NCBI GenBank assembly: GCA_017535315.1
Contig: JAFXUD010000049.1
Location: 62,001-126,000, forward strand
DNA from: Victivallales bacterium
Lineage (GTDB): Bacteria > Verrucomicrobiota > Lentisphaeria > Oligosphaerales > Oligosphaeraceae
DNA: 64,000 nucleotides
Direction of reading: 5' to 3'
Position 1 is the first letter of the stretch. Every line of letters starts with the position of its first letter. Both the position numbers and the translations under genes were made by a program. The notes beneath the pieces were generated by a model. It saw nothing but the letters and a program-made list of their open reading frames with translations, had not been told where the DNA came from and searched no databases. Of the stretch, positions 34,854 to 45,300 are shown piece by piece.

Positions 34854-35810
34854 TTAAAGATATTTGTTCAGGATTTCTCCATATTGAAAAAGTTCTTTAT
34901 CGCCGTGAGTGGCGAAGTATTCACCATCCTGGCGCACGGCGAAGGTGGTGATGCTGCGGATGCCGAGTGAGGTGTAGAAGCGCACATCTTCCTCGACGAC
35001 CGACGGGATGAAGACAGGTTTTGCTGGCGGGTGGTTTACGCGGTCGTAGAGCGAGCTGTCGAGCCAGTATTCGAGGATGTGCGTGCGTTCTGGCGAGAAG
35101 GTTTGAAGCAGGGCTTCCAGGATTCGGCGGTGTTTGCGGTTGATGGCACAAGAGGCATCGGTCAATGCGTGATGGAAACAGCGGAAGAAGGGGGCGTATT
35201 CGAGGAAGACATGAGGGGAGGGCGAGACCGTTTCAGGCGGCTCGAAAGTCGAGTGGTAGGCGAGGAAGGCAACCTGTGCACCTGGCTTGATCTCCTGGAG
35301 TGCCTCCGCGATGATGTTGGCGGTCATAAGGGCCTGGTCGGCGGAGGTAAGCGACTGGCATTTCTTGCAGTGGCACCAGTCGTTGTTCTGTTTGTCGGCT
35401 CCCCAGAAGAAATAGCGGTTAGTGGAACTGGGGAGACGTGTCGCCAGCTCCTTGGCGTTTTCGCGTATCATCTGCTGGGTTTCGGGATTCGAGATGCACC
35501 AGTTGCCGTCTGGTATTACCTGGAGGCGGCGGAAGGCTTTTGGGAAGAGCTCTGGCTTTGTGGTTGCGAGGGTGTGGTCGATGAGCATGCTGGAGGCGTG
35601 GAGCTCGTACTCCCAATCGAGGTGGGCGGCGACGAGGGAATGACGGAAGCCGTCCGTGGCCGTGAAACCAAGGTTGTCATAGACATTGTGTGCAGGACCT
35701 CCGCCAGAATGGAGGCCAAGGGTGTCAAGACCCGCCTGGTTGAGCTTCTGGATCCAGTCAACGCCATTGAAGTCGGAGGGGACTAGAACGATACCTTTGT
35801 GGGTAGTCAT
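34854..35810 (-). CDS. DUF4838-like putative glycan-active protein
   Basis: A 318-residue protein with a TIM-barrel-like layout. Segments YFFWGADKQNNDWCHCKKCQSLT and the C-x-C-x2-C cluster resemble DUF4838/GH67-associated proteins, where W-C-x-C-x2-C lies near the barrel's active-site loops. It lacks a signal peptide and is shorter than most DUF4838 proteins, corresponding to the central barrel only. It probably works with the adjacent GH39-like enzyme in breakdown of a polysaccharide. The family assignment is tentative. Confidence 0.55.
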   Translation of the reverse strand: MTTHKGIVLVPSDFNGVDWIQKLNQAGLDTLGLHSGGGPAHNVYDNLGFTATDGFRHSLVAAHLDWEYELHASSMLIDHTLATTKPELFPKAFRRLQVIPDGNWCISNPETQQMIRENAKELATRLPSSTNRYFFWGADKQNNDWCHCKKCQSLTSADQALMTANIIAEALQEIKPGAQVAFLAYHSTFEPPETVSPSPHVFLEYAPFFRCFHHALTDASCAINRKHRRILEALLQTFSPERTHILEYWLDSSLYDRVNHPPAKPVFIPSVVEEDVRFYTSLGIRSITTFAVRQDGEYFATHGDKELFQYGEILNKYL

Positions 35811-36253
35811 AATGAAATAGGGGAAAATGGCAAAATGCGGGACTGATTAAGGATGTCTTAATTGGATTAAGGTAGCTTCATTCCAACACATTTCAACCTG
35901 AAAAGAGAAAAAAACGTAATAATCCGTTTTTTTAGACGTTTATGTTTGTTTTTTTGCTGCCCTGCGCGTTAAACATTTCAATCGTTAATGGCGAAAAAAG
36001 TGGAAAAAAAGACAAGTATCCTTGCGTAGAATTGCAAGAGATACTATATTTATTCAATCCTATGTTCTCCATGAGGGTAGTTTACCGAAAGAATCGTGAA
36101 GCAAACAGAGGTTGGTGTACACCATCTTGTAGTCAAAGCTTTCAATTTGATTCAACAAAAACGTGCTGTTAAACAAGTCTTATGTGGAACGGAGCATTCT
36201 GTGTTTTTCTTACCTGAATTTTATAGATATAATTTGGCAAAAGGAGCCAAGCT
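35811..36253. other. AT-rich divergent intergenic region
   Basis: There is no convincing gene in these 443 bases. GATTAAGG occurs twice about 20 bp apart (near 35846-35875), possibly an operator for the minus-strand pair. A short AACG/CGTT stem followed by seven T residues lies near 35915-35936. TATAAT at 36228-36233 is a possible -10 box for the lipoprotein gene, which has AAGGAG just before its start. Confidence 0.4.
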
Positions 36254-37489
36254 ATGACTATTCTGAAGCATTACATCTCACTGTTTACCTATGCATGCGC
36301 AATTGGGGCTATTTTTCTGGGGGGCTGTACAGCTTTGCAGGAGACCTGGCAGGGGTCTGTTGCCATCGCAAAGGAGAAGATGGGAGACGAGCCACAGACC
36401 ACCACAACTGCTCCCATGCCTGCAAATGACCAAAGTCCTGAGGCTGTCTTTGAGGCGGAAATCGAGACGGATCGCTTCAGCACCGTCTGGCGAGGCATGG
36501 ACGAACTGGTCACCGACTATGAGGATGTGCTGACCGACAACGACAAGTCTTGGTTCGGACGCCGCACGAAGCATCTCACCAATTCTGCCCTGAAGTTGAT
36601 TGCAAGCAAGGCAGGTCTGGAAAGTTATGAGAAAATACTCGACTACCAGAAGAAGGTTGCGGAGAAGGAGAACGAGAAGGGGAATCTTGTTGCCAGCCGT
36701 CTCGGCTATCCTCTCTCCTCCAAGAACCCGCTCGCCATGACGCGCGAGAAGTGCGACAAGAAAATCCAGGAGATTCAAGGCGAAATTGACGGTTACAACG
36801 CTGCCATCAAGCAGCAGAGCCACATCCTGCTTGCAGACCTCAATCGCCACGGCCAGGTGATGGATGCCAAGCATCTTAAGTATCTGCTGACGGCTGCGGG
36901 CGGCGATGACATCATGCAGATGATGAACCTCGCCATCATCCTCAAGCAGGTGCAGTATGCCATCGGTAAGCAAATCAAGACATCGTCCCAGTTCAACGGG
37001 GCGCAGCTCCAGCGCTATGTCGGCATCCAGTTGGTGCTTCTCCTTGCCTACAAGCAGGCGCACGTCATCGCGATGGAGAACATCAAGGACAAATATCTGC
37101 CTCGCCTTGCCGAAATCCAGAAACAGGCGGAGGCAAACCGCCTGGAGACAGAGACCCTTCGCAGCAGTTCGCAGGACGGCAACGCCTTCCTGGAGCAGAA
37201 CCTTCGCCTCAGCGAAAACACCATCCAAATTGCCGCACAGTACCGCACTGCCTTGCAGGAAATGGCCAAGAGCCTGGAGACCTCGCAGTCAAAGGTTGAC
37301 CGCAACATCGCGGTAACACGCAACACCTTCAAGACCGTCACCACGGGTGCCAGCCTCTTGCAGCTTATTCAGGAGAGCTCGCAGGACTACTCCGAGCTCA
37401 TCAGCTTCAATCCGCCGCTTCTGGAGACCATCTACTCCGACCAGATGATGGAGGCGTTCCAGCAGGTTTCTGCGCAACTGAAGAAATAA
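36254..37489 (+). CDS. Helical lipoprotein of unknown function, partner of the MlaA-hydrolase gene
   Basis: A 411-residue lipoprotein (lipobox L-G-G-C at ~22-25). The mature part is almost entirely alpha-helical with coiled-coil-prone stretches (DYQKKVAEKENEKGNL, AEIQKQAEANRLETETLRSSSQ). I do not recognise a family. It is followed after 9 bp by the MlaA/alpha-beta hydrolase fusion gene, so both are probably made together in the envelope. A role in lipid or cell-wall handling would be guesswork from this neighbour. AAGGAG lies just upstream of the start. Confidence 0.75.
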   Translation: MTILKHYISLFTYACAIGAIFLGGCTALQETWQGSVAIAKEKMGDEPQTTTTAPMPANDQSPEAVFEAEIETDRFSTVWRGMDELVTDYEDVLTDNDKSWFGRRTKHLTNSALKLIASKAGLESYEKILDYQKKVAEKENEKGNLVASRLGYPLSSKNPLAMTREKCDKKIQEIQGEIDGYNAAIKQQSHILLADLNRHGQVMDAKHLKYLLTAAGGDDIMQMMNLAIILKQVQYAIGKQIKTSSQFNGAQLQRYVGIQLVLLLAYKQAHVIAMENIKDKYLPRLAEIQKQAEANRLETETLRSSSQDGNAFLEQNLRLSENTIQIAAQYRTALQEMAKSLETSQSKVDRNIAVTRNTFKTVTTGASLLQLIQESSQDYSELISFNPPLLETIYSDQMMEAFQQVSAQLKK

Positions 37490-37498
37490 CTGTCCCCC

Positions 37499-39373
37499 AT
37501 GAAAAAAAGTCTTTTAACCCTGTCATTGGTTGTGTTTGTCCTGTTTGGCGCAGGTTGCGCTACCTCGCGCGTGCATGACTATGCAACGGCGACGACGCGA
37601 CCAATCGTTGCCCCGATGAATGATTCCCTCGAAGGGTACAACCGTACCATCGACGTGGTGGATGAGCAGCTCAAGCGCAGGGCGATGACGCCCATTGCGT
37701 GCGTCTGGAAGTTTCTCCTTCCGCAGGTCGTGCGTGACAGCGTTGAACATTTCGTGACCAATCTCGGCTATCCGCTCAACCTCATCTCACATCTGCTAGG
37801 CGGGCAGTTCGGCTACGCCTGGCGAGACACGCAGCGTTTCGGCATCAACACCACCGTTGGTGTCCTGGGTCTGATGGACCCCGCCACCAACAAATACGGC
37901 CTCTTTGAAATCAAAGGCGGCTTCGGCAGGACTTTCAGCAAGTGGGGCATCGGCCAGGGGCCCTACCTGGAACTTCCTATCCTCGGCGGAGCCTCCACGC
38001 GCGACCACGTTGGAACGCTCTTCGACGGTGTCCTGAATCCGCTGGGTTACTTCCTACCGCAGGAGGTCACTCTTGCCATCACAGGTGTCAAGGGCGTCAA
38101 CTACTACTCCATAATGGAGCCTACCTTGAGTCAACTCTATCTCACTAGCGAGTACCACTATGAGAAGATGAGGCTCTTTATGCACTATGCAGAAGCCTTG
38201 TATGACGAAGAATACAAGTTTGACGAAAACTCTACCGACTGGGATGCCGACGATTCTCTCGGTTATATGGCCTTCGCCCCCCAGTCCCCCATGGTTCTTC
38301 ACTGTGGTCGCACCCGCACTCTGAAAATCAGCGGTATCGGGAAAGTCAACTACAGCCGCTGGCTGGTCAAAAACTCGCAAAAGCTGGTCATCATCCTGCC
38401 TGGTCTCGGCTCGCATCGTCAGGACAACTCTGTTCTCGCTTTCGCGGAGCGCCTCAACCGCGAGGGGGTCAGCGTGGCTGCCCTTTCCTCTACCTTCACG
38501 CCTGATTTCTTTAAACAATTGGATAGCGACCGTCCCTCTGGTTACCTGCCTGAAGACGCGAAGGTTTTGGCGCGGATTCTCCCCGCTATCAAGACTGATG
38601 TGGCTCGCAGCGGATGGGTTGCGAAAGAGCAGCAGGTTGCCTTGCTAGGCTACTCAATCGGCGCCCTGAACACGCTTTTCCTGGCAGCCAGCGAACAGGA
38701 TGGCAGGCTGGCCCCGAATCTTGAAATAGACCACTACGTGGCCATCAATCCGCCCGCCTCCGCGCTGGATTCCACCGCCTTGCTCGACACCTTTTTCGAC
38801 ATCCCTGAAAAGAAATGGGGCGAAGAGCGCGAGGCACGTGTGCGGGATGTCATTCTCCGCATAGGTGCCTTTATTGCCCATAACTACAACAACCCAACCG
38901 CCACGAAAATGCCGCTTACCCGCGACGAATCCCTCTTCCTCATCGGCATGAACATGCGCATGAATCTGGCTACCTGCCAGATGGCGCAGCAGAAGCGGCA
39001 CAACACGGGCATTTTCAAGGAGGATGTCAACGCCTTCGCGAGCCGCAACGCCCTCTTTGCCGAGGCGATGAACTATGGCTTTTCTGATTATATCGCCAAG
39101 GTTGTGCTTCCATGGTACCGTACCCACGGCTTCGAGAACGCCACGCAGGAGAGCATGACACGGGAATGCACCATCCCCGCCATTGCGGACAAGCTACGGA
39201 ATAACAGCCGCATCACCATCATCCACAACGAAAACGACCCTATCATCACCAAGGAGCAGGCCGACTGGTTCAAACGCGAACTTGGCGCAACCATCTTCCC
39301 GCGCGGCGGCCACCTCGGCAACATGGCAGTCCCCGACTACCTGAAAAACGCCGTCAAAAAGCTGATGGAGTGA
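37499..39373 (+). CDS. MlaA/VacJ-type lipoprotein fused to an alpha/beta hydrolase
   Basis: A 624-residue lipoprotein with lipobox G-A-G-C (Cys20). Residues ~40-205 match the MlaA/VacJ family: DSLEGYNRTID, INTTVGVLGLMDPAT, GRTFSKWGIGQGPYLELPILGGASTRD. Residues ~290-624 form an alpha/beta hydrolase: IILPGLGSHR, nucleophile elbow G-Y-S386-I-G, a likely acid in NENDPI and a His in RGGHLGNM. MlaA normally removes phospholipids from the outer leaflet of the outer membrane; a fused lipase/esterase-like domain is unusual and could act on the same lipids. No mlaBCDEF genes are in the window. Confidence 0.82.
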   Translation: MKKSLLTLSLVVFVLFGAGCATSRVHDYATATTRPIVAPMNDSLEGYNRTIDVVDEQLKRRAMTPIACVWKFLLPQVVRDSVEHFVTNLGYPLNLISHLLGGQFGYAWRDTQRFGINTTVGVLGLMDPATNKYGLFEIKGGFGRTFSKWGIGQGPYLELPILGGASTRDHVGTLFDGVLNPLGYFLPQEVTLAITGVKGVNYYSIMEPTLSQLYLTSEYHYEKMRLFMHYAEALYDEEYKFDENSTDWDADDSLGYMAFAPQSPMVLHCGRTRTLKISGIGKVNYSRWLVKNSQKLVIILPGLGSHRQDNSVLAFAERLNREGVSVAALSSTFTPDFFKQLDSDRPSGYLPEDAKVLARILPAIKTDVARSGWVAKEQQVALLGYSIGALNTLFLAASEQDGRLAPNLEIDHYVAINPPASALDSTALLDTFFDIPEKKWGEEREARVRDVILRIGAFIAHNYNNPTATKMPLTRDESLFLIGMNMRMNLATCQMAQQKRHNTGIFKEDVNAFASRNALFAEAMNYGFSDYIAKVVLPWYRTHGFENATQESMTRECTIPAIADKLRNNSRITIIHNENDPIITKEQADWFKRELGATIFPRGGHLGNMAVPDYLKNAVKKLME

Positions 39374-39384
39374 GCCCTTAGTTC

Positions 39385-39505
39385 GCAGGAAGCAGGGGCG
39401 CGGGGGGCGGCAGTCACCCGTCGCTCGTGGCGAAGCGTGGGCTCTGAACCGCGCGATTGTGGGGGGCGCGGGGGGCGCACGCCCCCCGTCCTTTGGCCTT
39501 CAACC
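39385..39505. other. G-rich intergenic stretch with strong hairpin
   Basis: Runs such as GGGGCGCGGGGGGCGG and GGGGGGCGCGGGGGGCG lie on the plus strand, with a perfect GGGGGGCG-CA-CGCCCCCC hairpin close to 39470-39490. Four or more G-runs could form a quadruplex. It lies between the MlaA fusion gene and the GH20-like gene; there is no T-run to make it a standard terminator. Confidence 0.5.
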
Positions 39506-39524
39506 TACAGGAAAACGAAACAAC

Positions 39525-42254
39525 ATGAAAAAACACCTGACAATCATGGCCCTTCTTATGACCGCTCTTGTTTCCGTAGCAGATGTCTGGACATTTGACA
39601 ATGCACGCCTACCAGATGGCAGGCCGCTCATCATCCCCGAGCCACAGCAATACATAGCAAAGCCAGGTGTCTTCCAATTCCCCAAAACTCTTTTCATCTC
39701 TGTGCCGCAGGAAGAGCAGCTGATTTTCACGCAGTTGCAGAAGGAGTTTGCTCGCTTGGGTGTTGCAACACAGAAAGATACAGACCATACGGAATGCACT
39801 TTTGAAGTGTCGCAGGAGAACGTGCCAGATTTCCCAGAAGGTTACAGGCTTGTTATCAGCGAAAAGAGCATCCGCGTGGTATCACGCTCCAATGCAGGCC
39901 TCTTCTACGGGGCGCAGAGCCTCCGCTCCATGCTTGCCAATGCGGAAAAGCCCCAGTTGGAGTGCTGCGAGATCTTCGACTATCCTGACATGGAGAACCG
40001 CCTCTACACCATGATGCTCCACAACGTGAAAAACGAGCAGCTTCCAAAGTTGAAACTCCTGCTGGACAGTATGAGCCGCCTCAAGTTGAATGGACTTTCC
40101 CTCACCGTCGCAGAGGCATTCCCATACGAATCATTCAAATTGACCAAGAGCAAGAACGTCCTCTCGCGGGAGGCGCTGACCGAGTTGAGGGACTATTGCC
40201 GCGAAAGGCACATTACCATCATACCTGCACTGCAGTTTCTCAGCCACAATAGTTGGCTGATGGCCCATGAAGACTGGGAGAAGATGAGCGAGGGCAAGGC
40301 AGACAGGACCTGGGACAGCCAGTCCTGCATCCAGAACGAGCAGGCACGCGCCATCACCCTCCAGGCCATGCGCGAGCAAATTGCCTTCTTCAACGCCAAA
40401 ATCGCTTATGTTGTGCTGGACGAAATCTACCTCGGCCCCTTCAAGGTCTGCCCTCGCTGCAAGGATGTCCCTGCGATGGAGCTTTTGACCGACTATATGG
40501 ATTTCATCCACAAAGGTCTCGCCGACACGGGGTGCAAAATCATGTTCTGCCATGACTGCTTCAACAACCGACCCAACTGGCCATATGGCGAGGAGATGAG
40601 GAAGCTCCTCGACCCGAAAACCGACCTGATTGGCTTCTGGTCCTACCGCGAGTTCATAGACGACAGCAAGCTGCAGCCGCTCCAGCAGTTCCATCCCACG
40701 GGCACCGCAATTGCGGGCATGCCCAAGAACGTGCGCAACATGATAGAGGTCATTAAGCGCAATCACGGCACGGGTATCCGCATGACCCACTGGTACTTCA
40801 GCAGCGGCGGCTCCTTCGCAGACTTGAATCGTGAAACTCCCGAAAGCACGGGCGGCTTCGTCATCGGCGCAGACAATATCTGGCACAACCGTCCCACCCA
40901 TCACGGCTTCCTCACCTACGACGCCACACACGAAATGATGCGGATGATCGCCCCCGAATATGCCACGCATTATGTCAGGGAACACGTCCACGACGCGCAG
41001 CCTGTCTCATTGCAGCCCTACATCAACGCGGAGTTGTCCGAATCAGGCGAGTTCCCAGTGCTTAATGAGGAGATGGTGCAGAAGGCAAGGGAACTCTTGC
41101 TGGCGCGTCCAGAACGCTTCCAACTAGCTGTCGGCGAAAAGGGACGCTATTATGGCGTGCGCCTCAGTGGCACCAAGAACGAAGAAGGCGGACGCGAGGC
41201 CGTGCGCATAGATATGGGCAATTATTGCACGCAGCGCATCTCCCTGCTGATGACTTCCACTCGCCCGACAAAAATCGCCGACTACACCTCTACGAACTAC
41301 GGGAAGTACCGCTTCGCCCACAGGCAGGCCGCCACCATCCGCTTCCAATACGAAGACGGCACCATGCAGGAAGTTCCTCTATCCTACCGCTATGACTTCA
41401 ACGACTGGAACAGCGCCTTTGGGGGCTACAATATGAAGCTCGCCCTGCGCGGCATCGACTGCAATGGCCATTTCTTCACCTTCTGCTTCTGTGATGTCAT
41501 CAATCCTGCACCTGAAAAACGGGTCAAGGGCGTGGTCTTCAGCACGCAGGCATGGGATGGCATCTCGCCTGTTTTGCTTGCTCTCACCGCCTGGGATTCC
41601 GCTATAGAAAACAAGCTTCGCACGCCATTAAAACCGTTTAACTCCAGCCGTATTCAGCAGAAACCCTACACGGCGAAAAAGGGCTTCAATCGCAAAGTCA
41701 TCTATGACTTCGAAAACAACATTGTGGAGCCAGTCTATCTGACGCAGAACGGCGACTTCCAAGGGAACATCACAATGGAGGTTGTGGAGTTGCCGCAGCG
41801 TGGCAAGGTGCTGAAAGTCAGCGTGCCGCCAGGCGTTGCAAACGAGACGAATCCCTACGTGCGCGTCTCCATCGATATGCCCTATCGCATCTCGCCTGAC
41901 TGCAAGGGGCTCGTGAAGGATTGCCGTCTCTCGCACCTTGAGGGCTTCAGCCATTCCATGGAATACCTGAACACACGCAATCCAGGCCCAATTATGGAAG
42001 GAGCTGCGCGCTTCTGGTCCAAGAAGACATACGTTGATGACAACTGGAACACGACCATCGCCTCCCTCCTCGACAAGCCCACCGAGTGCGACCTGGACGA
42101 CAAATCCCTCGCCAAGACTCGACGCATCAGTTTTTTCTTTAAACGCCTCGACAAACCCGTCGAAATCTATCTGGACAACATCGGCGAAACATCCTCAGAC
42201 TGGCAGTTTGCGCCAATGTGGTCCCCTGACAACGAACGCGACAGGCATTTCTAA
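39525..42254 (+). CDS. Secreted GH20-like beta-N-acetylhexosaminidase
   Basis: A 909-residue exported enzyme. The start at 39525 gives a clean signal peptide (MKKHLTIMALLMTALVSVADV). Next comes a GH20b-like N-terminal domain (IIPEPQQYIAKPGVFQF ... GLFYGAQSLRSML) and a GH20-type TIM barrel. The catalytic Asp-Glu pair fits VVLDEIYLG, with a CPRC motif just after. The last ~350 residues are beta-sandwich modules. It would remove terminal GlcNAc or GalNAc from host or dietary glycans. The catalytic barrel is somewhat divergent, so the exact substrate is open. Confidence 0.75.
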   Translation: MKKHLTIMALLMTALVSVADVWTFDNARLPDGRPLIIPEPQQYIAKPGVFQFPKTLFISVPQEEQLIFTQLQKEFARLGVATQKDTDHTECTFEVSQENVPDFPEGYRLVISEKSIRVVSRSNAGLFYGAQSLRSMLANAEKPQLECCEIFDYPDMENRLYTMMLHNVKNEQLPKLKLLLDSMSRLKLNGLSLTVAEAFPYESFKLTKSKNVLSREALTELRDYCRERHITIIPALQFLSHNSWLMAHEDWEKMSEGKADRTWDSQSCIQNEQARAITLQAMREQIAFFNAKIAYVVLDEIYLGPFKVCPRCKDVPAMELLTDYMDFIHKGLADTGCKIMFCHDCFNNRPNWPYGEEMRKLLDPKTDLIGFWSYREFIDDSKLQPLQQFHPTGTAIAGMPKNVRNMIEVIKRNHGTGIRMTHWYFSSGGSFADLNRETPESTGGFVIGADNIWHNRPTHHGFLTYDATHEMMRMIAPEYATHYVREHVHDAQPVSLQPYINAELSESGEFPVLNEEMVQKARELLLARPERFQLAVGEKGRYYGVRLSGTKNEEGGREAVRIDMGNYCTQRISLLMTSTRPTKIADYTSTNYGKYRFAHRQAATIRFQYEDGTMQEVPLSYRYDFNDWNSAFGGYNMKLALRGIDCNGHFFTFCFCDVINPAPEKRVKGVVFSTQAWDGISPVLLALTAWDSAIENKLRTPLKPFNSSRIQQKPYTAKKGFNRKVIYDFENNIVEPVYLTQNGDFQGNITMEVVELPQRGKVLKVSVPPGVANETNPYVRVSIDMPYRISPDCKGLVKDCRLSHLEGFSHSMEYLNTRNPGPIMEGAARFWSKKTYVDDNWNTTIASLLDKPTECDLDDKSLAKTRRISFFFKRLDKPVEIYLDNIGETSSDWQFAPMWSPDNERDRHF

Positions 42255-42263
42255 GAAAGTCCA

Positions 42264-42289
42264 GTAGCCAGGGCCAAGGCCCTGGCTAC
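42264..42289. repeat. Perfect 12-bp palindrome, REP-like or terminator hairpin
   Basis: GTAGCCAGGGCC, a 2-nt loop and GGCCCTGGCTAC, followed after two bases by CTTTTTTA. It lies 10 bp after the GH20-like stop codon and can act as a terminator, but it also resembles the hairpins at 17664 and 46034 in build (8-12 bp stem, tiny loop). Confidence 0.65.
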
Positions 42290-42323
42290 AATCTTTTTTA
42301 TCTTATGGCTTCTGGAGAATAGC

Positions 42324-45300
42324 ATGAAACACTCTTTCTTTACAATCTTGACCTTATGTGGTCTATGCTATATGTTAACAGCCAACGCCCAAACTCCATC
42401 CACGCCAATGGAGTTCCAGGGCGAAGCTCTTCTCAAGCATGGTTTCATCAGCAGAATGACACCAATAAAAGGGATAACAGACGCTCTCGAAGCGGACACT
42501 CCTGCCACTACGCGAGGGGCTTTCTACCAGCAGAATCTCCAGTGGGATGCCTCCAAACTGAAACAAATTGAGTTCACCCTCAAGACGGATGCCCCAGGCT
42601 ATTTCTCCTTTGCCTCCAATATACTCAATGCGGATGGCAAACGCCAGTCGCTTCGCATTAACCCTCTCGCCGCTATCCCTGACGGCGAATATCACGACTA
42701 CATCTTTGAATTCCCCGAAACAAATATGCCCCAGGGGATTATGACAAACTACGAAGTCACCTGGGAGGGCGGGGAGCCTGCTCATCTGGGGTGGCGGGCA
42801 GTCCGCGCAACCACCATCCGCAACCGCCTGCCAAATGCCGCGCAATTGGAGGCGGGAAAACCTGTCTTGCTGGCGAAGCTGATGCCGCGCTCCTTCTGCC
42901 GCCTCGCTTGGGAAGGTGAGAGTTCGCCTGGCGCAAACATCTGCTTCTACGACAAGGACTTACTGGAGCTACCAGGCACGGCAGTCCAGCTCAAGCCAGG
43001 GCAAAAGGAAATCACGTTCACCATGCCTGAATATGCAATCGAAGCCTATCTGGAATTGGTGGGAAAAGGCGTTGGCTACCCTGTCGTCCAGCAACTTCTA
43101 TACACGCCCCCCGCCGCCCCAAGCAATCTCTTCTGGCGCGGCAACTGGCTCTGGATGCAGAACGCCCCTGGCCCCATCAACCGCAGTATATGGTTCCAGC
43201 GGGACATCGAACTGGAGGAGGCCCCCGAGTTTGCCGTGATGGGTGTCCTCGGAGACGACTCCTGCTTCACCTACATCAATGGCGTTTTCCTGGGCAAGAC
43301 CATCCGATGGTCGCAGGTCAACCGCTATGACATCACCAAGCTACTTCGCAAGGGGCACAACCGCATCTCATGCCGTGTGAAGAACATCGACTCATGGGGT
43401 GGCTTCCTCGCCGACGTTTATGTCCAACTCAAAAACCAAGAGCTCTACGCCGACACCGATGACAAGTGGCTCTGCGAGACGCAATCCAACACGGATACCT
43501 CCATTCCAACTGCCACAGAGCCCGTGGTCGTGCTGGGCGATGCCCGCATCCCGCCTTGGAAAGGCGGCATGGTCTTCCGCTTTGCGGGACCGCAGGGCGA
43601 ACTGGAACTCGTCCGTTCGGAGCCAGGACGCCTGACCGTCCGCGTGCTGCGGCTGCCCGTCAAGCCCCTGAACACCCTGCGCTTTGTCCTGGTGAACGAA
43701 GCCAACGTGAAGAGCGATTTCACGCTGGCGATTTCGCCTGGCAGCGCCAATTGGAAAGTTGGCGAGACGGTGACTTTCACCTACTCGATGCCATACGTTG
43801 ACAAGGGGATAAGCAAGCTCTATCTGGAGGACGACCAGATGCGTCTCAACGGCAATCCCGTGCTTGCAACCATCGACAAGAGCCGAATGGTTCCACCTCC
43901 CCTGCGCAAGGCTGAGTGGGTTGGCGGCGGACGCCCCATGCTGAAGCTGGGCGACGAGGTGCTTCAGCCCGTTTTCTGGCATACGCCTGCTGCTTACGGC
44001 ACCGACCATTTGAGCGGCATTTCACTCTTCGCCAAGAACAACTTCCGTTCCTTCCGCGTGAGCGCCGCCTTCCAGGACTACTGGCAGCCTGACGGTTCCT
44101 TCGACTTCAGCATTTTCGACCGTGAGGTGGCCAAGTTGCTGACTTTAGCTCCTGATGCTGTTTTCGCCGTCCACGTCTATTCCTTCATGCCCGAATGGTG
44201 GCTGGAACGCAACCCCGATGATTTAAGCCGTCACTACAACAACAATCCACGCGACTTGTGGCTCGACAAGCAGGCGCTTGCCTCCGAAAAGTGGCTCACG
44301 GAAGGAGAGATACCGCTCAAGGCACTCATCGACCACATCAAGGCCAGTGGCTACGCCGACCGCGTCTGGGGCATGAGCTTTACGGAAAACAACTGTGGCG
44401 AATGGTTCTGGACGAGCGCCGACGCCAATCGCAAGCGTTCCTACGCAGGCTACAGCCCCTCCGACTACGCATCCTTCCGCAAGTTCCTGCGTGAACGCTA
44501 CAAGGACGATGCGGCTCTGGCGGCGGCATGGCACGAACCGAATGTCACCTTCGACACCATCCAGATGCCCTATCTGGAGGATGCCCGCAAAGGCTCCGTT
44601 GGTGCCCTCCTGGATGCCAATAAGGATCGCAAGATGCTGGATTTCTTCGAGTTCCGTAGCCTCGCGCTTGCCAAGGACATTATCCACTTCGGACGCTTCA
44701 CCAAGGAGCAGACCGACGGCAAGTGGCTCATTGGCGCCTACTACGGCTACTTTGCGGAGATGATCGCCAACCCGCGGCGAAACATCCAGAGCAACGGCCA
44801 CAATGGCTTCATCGAGACCGCACGCTCCCCCTACGTGGATTTCGTTCACGCCCCCCTGCGCTACACGGTGCGCAAGACGGGTCAGCCTAGTACGATGATG
44901 CAGGTGTGGGACACCTATCTGCTGCATGGGAAGATGGTTTTCGTGGAGCAGGATGTGCGCACATCGCTCTCACCACACACCGATCCACCAAGCGACATGA
45001 TCTACTGCGGTACCCCCACCGCCCCATTCTACGACATCGGCCAGTTCTACCGCTCATTTGGCATGACGGCGGCGACTGGTTCCCTGAACTACTGGTATGA
45101 CTTGAAATGCAGGGAGTTTGATGAAAAGGTATTGAACGATGCCATCTCCGAAATCAACGACCTCTATCTGACCTTGGGTCCCATACGCGGCACCACTCCC
45201 TGCGAAGTGGCCATCGTGAGCGACCGCGACAGCGCCTACTATACCCAGTTCCCGTCGGCAGACAATCCCATGACCATCGCCTCCGAAGCCATCTTCAGGC

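Noticed and set aside
35942-36250. Short plus-strand ORFs ahead of the helical lipoprotein
   Set aside because: They lack ribosome-binding sites and protein-like composition; the region looks like AT-rich promoter DNA.
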